From NCBI GenBank assembly GCA_905250025.1, contig CAJNOJ010000110.1, positions 62,001 through 126,000 of the forward strand: a DNA stretch of 64,000 bases, in the 5' to 3' direction. The DNA is from Adineta ricciae (lineage: Eukaryota > Rotifera > Eurotatoria > Adinetida > Adinetidae). A program made the position numbers and the translations under genes. Under the pieces are notes generated by a model. It was not told the origin of the DNA, made no database searches, and saw nothing but the letters and a program-made list of their open reading frames with translations. This document shows positions 57,278 to 64,000 of the stretch, piece by piece; positions within the stretch are counted from its first letter, which is position 1; the number at the start of each line of letters is the position of its first letter.

Positions 57278-58251
57278 CTAAGGTCCGTCTGGCGGTGGAG
57301 GTGGTGGTTGTTGCTGCAGATAATAATAATCAGCCGATGAAAAATTAGCATTCATCGATGAATACGGATATGTATAAGGCGGTACTTGATACTGAACAGA
57401 GTTTTGCACCACTTGATCGTTATTCTGGTAGTATTTCTGCTGATATTCCGGCCAGAATCCGCTATATTCTTGCTGAGCGTGATTCATCTTGGCCATCTAA
57501 AATTGAATTTTAAATACATGTTTTCCTATTTTGAAAAACTGACCATATCATATTGATTTTGTATTGTGGCATAGTGTTGTTCATAGGGATTACTGAATGA
57601 CGATTGATTGTCATAGACAGACCCATAAGGTCCAGAGTAGGAGAACATTTGTGCTTTGCGTTCTTCTTCCTCTCGTCGACGTTTTAATTCGTCCCAACGT
57701 ATGCGTTTCGCTAGTAAGTTTCCGACCGGTTTTCTTTTTGCTAGACGTAAAGCAACCTGTTCGGATGTTTCGTCTTTGTAGATCGGACAAAATTCTTGTC
57801 GTCGTTCATTTCGTAATGTGTCTGCAACTTCATTGAAAGATGTGGCAAGCGCATGTGGAAAAAGAACTTCTTTTGCCGCTGCTAATTTTCGTTTCCGTTC
57901 ATCTTCATCGTCAAATTGAAGTTCTACTGAGACCTGCTTAAGTCGTTGTTGGACAGGATTCATTTGTATAGACTCAGGAGGTTTGTCTTTCGACGATGGC
58001 GAAGAAGAAAAACTATAATACATTGCATTTTTATCACTAAAAGTTGTATCTTGGTAATGTACAGGAGACGGTGCTTTTCGTGGCTGAGATTCACATTCCG
58101 AGGTGGAATCATCATCATCTTCTTCTCTTTGTCGCTTGGCTGATGGATTCATTTCCGTCCTTGGCGACGATTTCGATTTGTAGGCAGTTACCTTTCGCTC
58201 ACAAGTCTCTGTAACAGATTGTAACAGATTACTGGACTTTACGTCCGTCAT
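57278..58251 (-). CDS. unrecognised charged, probably nuclear protein
   Basis: Exons 58251-57544 and 57496-57278 give 308 residues. I recognise no family. The N-terminal third is Ser-rich with KRQREEDDDD, a likely nuclear-localisation plus acidic patch. The middle has a conserved-looking helical block (KQVSVELQFDDEDERKRKL, then LRLAKRKPVGNLLAKRIRW) and a charged coiled-coil-like run (DELKRRREEEERK). The C-terminal part is rich in Tyr, Gln, Asn and Ser and ends in a proline run (PPPPPPDGP), typical of RNA-associated low-complexity tails. Intact frame, one clean 47-bp intron and good codon use support a real gene. Confidence 0.7.
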
Positions 58252-58794
58252 TATATATATCTAGAACACCTGAAAAAGAGAAAATTGCGATGTTTGAGAT
58301 GATGGACTGTTGAGTGTTTGAGTAAATAATAGTTTCATTCGAAAACATGTAGTGTCGAGTAGTGTATAGTTTATTTTTTTAATTTCATGGTTGAAAAGCA
58401 AAAACATATCATTTTTCGATCGATATCAAACCATACGAAAATATATTTCACTAACGAAGTCAAAACCTCTACAGATACATAGTGCTGTACGTCAATATCT
58501 TCCTCATTGACAATCTAGAATAAAAGTTCTTCCGCGATTTATTAGATTAAAATATATATGCGTCGTTTAACAAATGGTGTGAAGCAATTCGGATGTCTTC
58601 CGACTCTCTAACCCATCGCCATTTTCGTTTTGCAATCAAGATAGACAATATTGGCACGCGACGGTTGAAAAACAAAGACGAGGTTTGAACGCAGGCATTG
58701 TGATCATTCGCCGAAGAAAGCTTTGTACAATACTGATCAATTCAAAACACTGAAGCAAAAAAATAGAAAAAGACAAAAAGAAGAAACACAAATC
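58252..58794. other. spacer between unknown gene and TULP4
   Basis: These 543 bp are the promoter side of the gene at 58251 and the TULP4 3' UTR. No gene is recognised. Confidence 0.5.
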
Positions 58795-61700
58795 TTATTT
58801 AAGACGTTGAGTTATGTTTGCAAGAGCAACAGCAAAAGCTTGGAGAGGAGAAAATGGCCATTCGAAATCTAATGTATAACAATTATTTTCAATCCGACCG
58901 AATTGAATAACCTGAAAAGGAGAAGACTCGTCTCGATTTCAAAAGTGACACGCCTCAAATCATCTACCTGTTTGCCTTTGAACTCGATTTGAAAATTCTT
59001 TGCTGATTCGAGTGTAACACGACCACCAAAATCTAACTGATATACTTGAGACTGTTCATTCCATAGACTGAAAATAAACAAGATTTTCATATTGGCAATT
59101 GTTCTCTGCGGATTTCTAATCTTACGGTGGGCGATTTTGCATGACATAAAATGATGAATCATTTTGATTAGATGTTGCATCCACATCCGATGATGGTGAA
59201 AGCTTCGTCATAGAATCGTTCATTCCACTCGTACATGTCATCATGCGATGTCGTGGACTTGTATATTTCTAAAATGATCCGATTCGAATGATTGGTGCAA
59301 TGATATTCAGTGATTTCTTACTCTGCGAGATGATTTATTGATAACGGTATTCTCTCTAGGTGTTGCTTCTTCGGGTGAACTAAGAGTTTCAATGTCACCA
59401 TCGTCGTCGTCGTCGTCGTCAGCCGCATTATTATCGTCATCTGTATGAATGGTTTTGTCACCTTTAGAGTTTTTTTGCGAAAGAGACGAAACTGGAAGAT
59501 ATGCATCGGTGGTAGTTGAATTATTCAATACTATTTGTTGTTGTGGCGATGCTTGTGGACGACGCGAAAGTTTTGTTGTTTGGTTCAGAGTTGGATCACT
59601 GAAACTTAATTTCTTCTGCTGATTACTATTCAATGGATATAGATTACGATATGCTTCCGGTTCGAAACAGTTCTCGGGAACATTAGACATGGTACTTAGC
59701 AATGTTCGATTATTTGCATTTTCATGATTATGAGAATCAGATGAGTTATCAATGATTAATGTTGTTGTTGCGCTGGCTGTAGATGCATCGATATTATTTG
59801 TAATCGATGTGACGACTGTAGGTGGTGGCGAACAATGACGATGTTGTGTCTGATAATTTGTCATCGTAATTGATGATGCACGGGTAAATTTCGGTGACAG
59901 GGGCTCTTTGACTTGAATGCAAGGTGGAGAAATAGGACGGACGAAGTTTGCAATGGAAGTGGCTGGAGAAGTTGAGCGACTTAAATTAATCGGCGACGTC
60001 GACGAAGAATCGATATTTGATGAATCGACATGTGCTTGTCGGTAGTGATGAATGACAGTCGTCGTCGCAATGGATGTTCGTTGTAAACGACGAGATGAGT
60101 GAGGCGATGACGAAATTTGTCGTGTTCTACATAGTTCACCATTGTCTTTCGTATCCAGTTTCTTCGGTTTCGACTGTCTTGTTTGTCGGCCAACCGTGTT
60201 CCTTTGTTTTCTAGTCGCAGTGTTTCGCAACGTCTGTTGCTTTTGTTTTCGAATATTAGAACTATTCGCAACGGTGACCGTCATTTGACGTGGCTGTAAG
60301 TGCAAGAACGAAGTTTTGTATGTCACGCTACCAAGAACGTCGGGCAGATGTGCGGAATGACCATAGAATTTAAAGCGTGTTCCCCAAATGTTAGCAGCTA
60401 TAGTACATAGCTTGTTAGCCTAATGGACAAAACATGAATCAGTTATTTGATAGGAAAATCTGATTGAGTTACTTTATTCGCTAATCGTTTTCGTGATTGT
60501 TTTTCTTGCAAATCACTGAGATTGTCTTCATCGTCTTGATCGGAATCATTGCCCGAACTACAATCAGAATTGTTCTTTGCTATTCGTAGATTTTCGCTTC
60601 CATTGTTAACACCTGTATCAGCAACATAGATCGAATTTCGATTTGTAATTAAACCCGAACGGTTCGTATTGATCGTCGATTTCGATTGATGTATGTTTGA
60701 AATGTTGTGAAAAGTATTCGGATGAGATTTGGATGACGATAAATATCGTTTGGCGAATGAATGCGATGCATTCAATTTGAACGATGATGATGAAGACAAG
60801 ATCGGGTTCGTTTTGATTTTCGGATCGTAGATAATGAAATCCGGACAGAGCTTGGATGTCCGTCGAGCTGTTAACAATGGAATAAGTCCGCCGAGATATT
60901 CGAGATACAGGACATAAACAGCACCAGACAGATTGTTTGCTGTCGCTGTGGTGGTGGTGGTGGTGGCGGTTGCTGCTGTTTGATTGTCTCGTTCATTATC
61001 TACACGCTTCATCGTGCATTGCAAACGTAGATGAGATTTTAATGGATTACAAACGAATATATGCAAATGCTTTTGATCAGGTAGAAAGCCTTTGATAGTT
61101 GAACGATAGTAACGTAGAAGATCTTCTTTCAAATTATTCGGCAAATGAAGTTTATCAAGATTTTGTATTGAGTTATATAACAGTTCTTTTTTGATTTTCA
61201 TCTGACACAATGTCAACATGGACGGCAGAGGTTTATAGGTGATCCAGATTGTGTAAACAAAACAACCACAGGCAACAAATACAATTTCTACGAAAAAAAA
61301 ACAGAAGACATAGTTGCGAGATGAGTTCCGTTATTTTACCATTGCCATGTGCCCAACATAGCGCGGATAATGATTGACTCTAGAACATAAGATGATTGAT
61401 GGAAAATTAAACCTATCAGATCGTATGTTAGTGAAAGTATTTATCGTTATTATCAAACTTCCTTGTTGTGAAATCTAATCTTCATTAAATATGTAGCCTT
61501 CTTGAGAAGCATCGTATTCGATCAATTAGTTATGTCTCGAAAACAAGCAGATCTCAATGAAACCTAACTCTTCTGTTCTATATTTTTCATCAAAACTCGA
61601 CTAAAATAGATGAAAATATTACAAAGATCTTCTGCTTTTACCGTTTGAGGAATTGTTAAGCGATATAGGAATTCACCACGACGGGTATAAAACAGGACTT

Positions 61701-62693
61701 CATTGACATAACTCATATCATCTAAACATCGATGACCTCCAACAGCAAGAATTTCACCAGGCGATGACCAATCCATCTTGATATCTTTTCAGAAGAAAAA
61801 AAAACATTATTATACTCCTAATTCGTAAAGTTTCCCTAATCTTACTTTGAAGATGCGTATCAACAGTAATAGGCGACTGATCGAGATAGTGTGTTAGAAA
61901 GAGAACCTGACCGTTTTCAAGACTGCATGCAAGAATGTAATCTTCATTAACAAATTTTGTTGCGTCTAAACAGAATTTTCGAAATACAGGAAATGAATTT
62001 CACCTAAAACTCACTATTGTCCGGCGCTTCAGGATAGAACTTATTACACGAATAAACTAATTGTTTAATCGTCTGAGATGATAACGGGAAAATGTCAGTT
62101 GTATTTCCATGATGATCCATAACAATTAACTGTCCTCCTGTCGTTCCAAGGATGACATGCGAAACATCAGGCATCCATGTTACAGCTGAAATCTTCGCGT
62201 GTGGAACATTCAATACTGTTGACCAATAACGTTGGCCAGTAACTGATCCAGCGAGAATGAAATCGTCTTCATAACAAATCACTGTCATACGTCCGTCATG
62301 GGACCATGCCATGTCAGTCACCGGATGACTTCGATCGTTGATTAATTCTAATGACCAGCGATTATCATGTTTGACCCAAACGAAAATCACACCTTTCTCA
62401 TCGACAGTTGCGAGTTTTTCATACGGAACATTCCATGAGACTAAGCGAACTTCCGTTCGATGTGCACGTAGATTGAAATTGGTACGGTCGAGTGGAATTA
62501 AATTTTCATCGGATTTTATTGATGTGTATGTAACACTAACGATATGATTGGCATTCCCAGTAGCTAGCCATCCGTCATGAGAACTTTCAGAATGATCGGT
62601 ATTTGATGCCGTTGAAGTAAAATTCATCCATGATAACGATTGAATGATAGAATCCGTTCGTGCTACATTCGATAATTCAACATATGCATACAT
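58795..62693 (-). CDS. TULP4: TULP4, WD40 plus Tubby-domain protein
   Basis: Exons (minus): 62693-62015, 61965-61846, 61784-61642, 61379-61340, 61287-60473, 60419-59322, 59268-59126, 59067-58968, 58911-58795; 1084 residues (human about 1540). TULP4 (TUSP) combines N-terminal WD40 repeats with a C-terminal Tubby-like domain and may act as an ubiquitin-ligase adaptor. The WD40 part includes WLATGNANHIVSV, KLATVDEKGVIFVWV and GSVTGQRYWS. The split Tubby domain begins with LYLEYLGGLIPLL and AANIWGTRFKFYGHS with KTSFLHLQPRQM. It is interrupted by a long Ser/Thr/Asn-rich insert and resumes with WNEQSQVYQLDFGGRVT, QFGRIENN and AFAVALANITQRLK at the extreme C terminus. The insert is much shorter than in vertebrates. 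Confidence 0.94.
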
Positions 62694-63713
62694 AATTTGT
62701 GTTCGTTCATCTACGACATTTTGTTTCGTTTGTTTCCTTATACTTGATCTTAAATCGCTGAGAGAGGAAAAAAGAATATCTAAAGAAATAATTATCGAGT
62801 GTTTCTCTATTGTTTTGCTTATTATTATGTACTACCACTTTGCTTTGATTAATCTGAATGTCAATGGTGTATTGATGTGTAGGTTTAGCATCGAGAACAG
62901 AACGAAAGATAAGAAGAGAAGAAAAAAAGAAGAAAAAAAACTTCTATTTCTAGCAATAGTTTAACTGACAGTTACTGTCGACGATCCATTTCGATTTGAA
63001 AGAGTATCTTATCATGATATACATGAATTACCGATAGAAGAGAGTATGTTGTATAGACTAGCAACAATAACAACAACATTACTGATAATAAGAACACGAT
63101 GAGGATGATGATGACGACGCCGACGGCGACATTGGACTTACTGTTTATCCAACAGATTTTCATCCCTGTCTATATAGCCTTGTTCTATTCTGTGTCTGTC
63201 TGCTTTCTAGCCTTCGGAAAGTCTTATACAGAATGAAAAGAACGAATTATGTATGATAAAGTCATGCAAATAATCGAGCAAACGTACACAGAGGAAAGGA
63301 AGAGGTTTTCTATTGAGTTACGTTCGGAGAAATGAAAACAGGATGTTGAGAAATACAGAATAAACATCTGCCTGCTCGTGAAAATGGACTTTCATTTTAG
63401 TAAATCATCGAACAGTCTGGAATTCTGAATAAGTGACTAGTAAAAAATAAACATCATCATCATCATCATTTAAAAAAGAACAAGAAAGAAAGAAAAAAAG
63501 AAAATGAGACAAAATCCTTCATTAGTGCGCATTGGTTTTTTATCAGCGAATCGGCCAGAAATAGAGCAGCATATACCTGACGACATCTGTCGGATGAGGA
63601 TTTGTCCCGTACGGATTGAATGTCTATTACTAGATATTGAGATTAAAATAGATTTAATTTCAAATAAAACAGAAAAAAAAACAGAAAACTTTCGTGTAAA
63701 CTTTTTTTCTCGT
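62694..63713. other. TULP4 upstream region
   Basis: These 1.0 kb have no confident gene. A 63-codon minus-strand frame (63163-62972) encodes one strongly hydrophobic stretch (VGVVIIILIVFLLSVMLLLL) and could be a small membrane protein or an upstream frame of TULP4; evidence is weak. A CAT trinucleotide run lies at about 63454-63470. Confidence 0.35.
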
Positions 63714-63930
63714 TTACGTCACAACAACGAAACCATTATAAGCTGATGCTGAAGAAGGATTATTCATTGAATTATGGCTATGACTGTGATGAGTGACTTG
63801 TGGTTGCATGAACGTATGAGTTTGTCGACGATACCAGTCATCTTTAAATATGTGAATTGTGAGGATTTGAACCACATTAGCTAATTTGTTCCAAACATGT
63901 GCTAAAACTAATTGTTCATCGGCATCACGA
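63714..63930 (-). CDS. last exon of an unrecognised gene running off the right edge
   Basis: One exon with a good acceptor (TTGTTTTTAG before 63930) carries 72 codons and ends at TAA 63714. It enters in phase 2 and reads RDADEQLVLAHVWNKLANVV, then a Trp/Arg-rich part and a His/Ser/Asn-rich tail. The beginning looks conserved and helical, but I cannot name the family. The rest of the gene lies beyond 64000. Confidence 0.5.
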
Positions 63931-64000
63931 CTAAAAACAAAGAGAATAGTCTGAACTTCTAGTTCGTTTATCTAGATTGTTCTATGCTTTTTGTATGCGT

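Noticed and set aside
62972..63163. 63-codon minus-strand frame with a hydrophobic stretch as a membrane-protein gene
   Set aside because: GTC/ATC/TTG repeats alone produce this hydrophobicity. There is no conserved motif or splice support, so it is only mentioned within the TULP4 upstream entry.
1..64000. tRNA genes, spliced-leader RNA, transposon ends and CRISPR-like arrays
   Set aside because: I looked for cloverleaf motifs, the bdelloid spliced-leader sequence as I remember it, long terminal or inverted repeats with transposase or RT frames, and regular direct repeats. The only regular repeats are the RPL5 snoRNA units and simple microsatellites.

Overview
The window is nuclear DNA of a small-genomed animal. 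Gene after gene is animal-specific (Teashirt, MTSS1/MIM, FE65/APBB, MEF2, Headcase, TULP4, EFHB). Coding sequence is broken by many very short GT-AG introns, mostly 45-60 bp with AT-rich ends, and intergenic DNA is AT-rich. Compact genes, tiny introns and protein divergence fit a bdelloid rotifer (Rotaria/Adineta type) best. That assignment is inference from gene style, not from a marker sequence. Exon joins were read by hand from splice signals, reading-frame phase and remembered family sequences; each join listed keeps frame and ends in a stop.

Layout. 2.4-5.9 kb: Teashirt-like zinc finger (+) and the ciliary EF-hand protein EFHB (-). 7.5-14.2 kb: an I-BAR/WH2 actin regulator MTSS1 (+, 5' end missing), a secreted ShKT-domain protein (+) and an SLC17-type transporter (-). 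14.2-16.7 kb: a decayed stretch with a homeobox relic. 16.7-27 kb: four minus-strand genes: an eleven-finger protein, the mRNA 3'-end factor PCF11, the mitochondrial protease OMA1, and POLDIP2 (5' end missing). 28.6-35.3 kb: a Rab26/37-type GTPase (+), an Mpo1-like ER protein (+), dynactin p24 DCTN3 (-) and ribosomal protein L5 (+). 35.7-46.7 kb: NUP107, FE65/APBB, a large type I membrane protein and MEF2, all minus. 48-52.4 kb: Headcase and the ribosome-assembly factor NOP14 (-). 54-64 kb: two small secreted-protein genes, ACMSD, an unrecognised nuclear-looking protein, TULP4, and the last exon of a gene running off the right edge.

The most striking element is the 792-bp intron 4 of RPL5. 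It holds four near-identical ~90-nt box C/D snoRNA units, each with a perfect terminal stem, C box and D box, and then a fifth, unrelated C/D snoRNA with clear C, D', C' and D boxes. The four-copy family has a 10-nt antisense match to a conserved 28S rRNA segment. That fits the SNORD21 family, which lives in RPL5 introns of vertebrates, but here it is tandemly amplified. Together with RPL5 itself and NOP14, the window carries several ribosome-production functions.

Other points of note: a homeobox relic with an in-frame stop and a ruined WFQNRR motif, Ig-domain exon remnants near 30.7 kb, a Headcase protein without its N-terminal domain, an FE65 WW domain whose second Trp is Arg, a 14-nt micro-exon in OMA1, and a TATA-driven gene for a 70-residue secreted peptide. 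No tRNA, rRNA, CRISPR array or intact transposon was seen.
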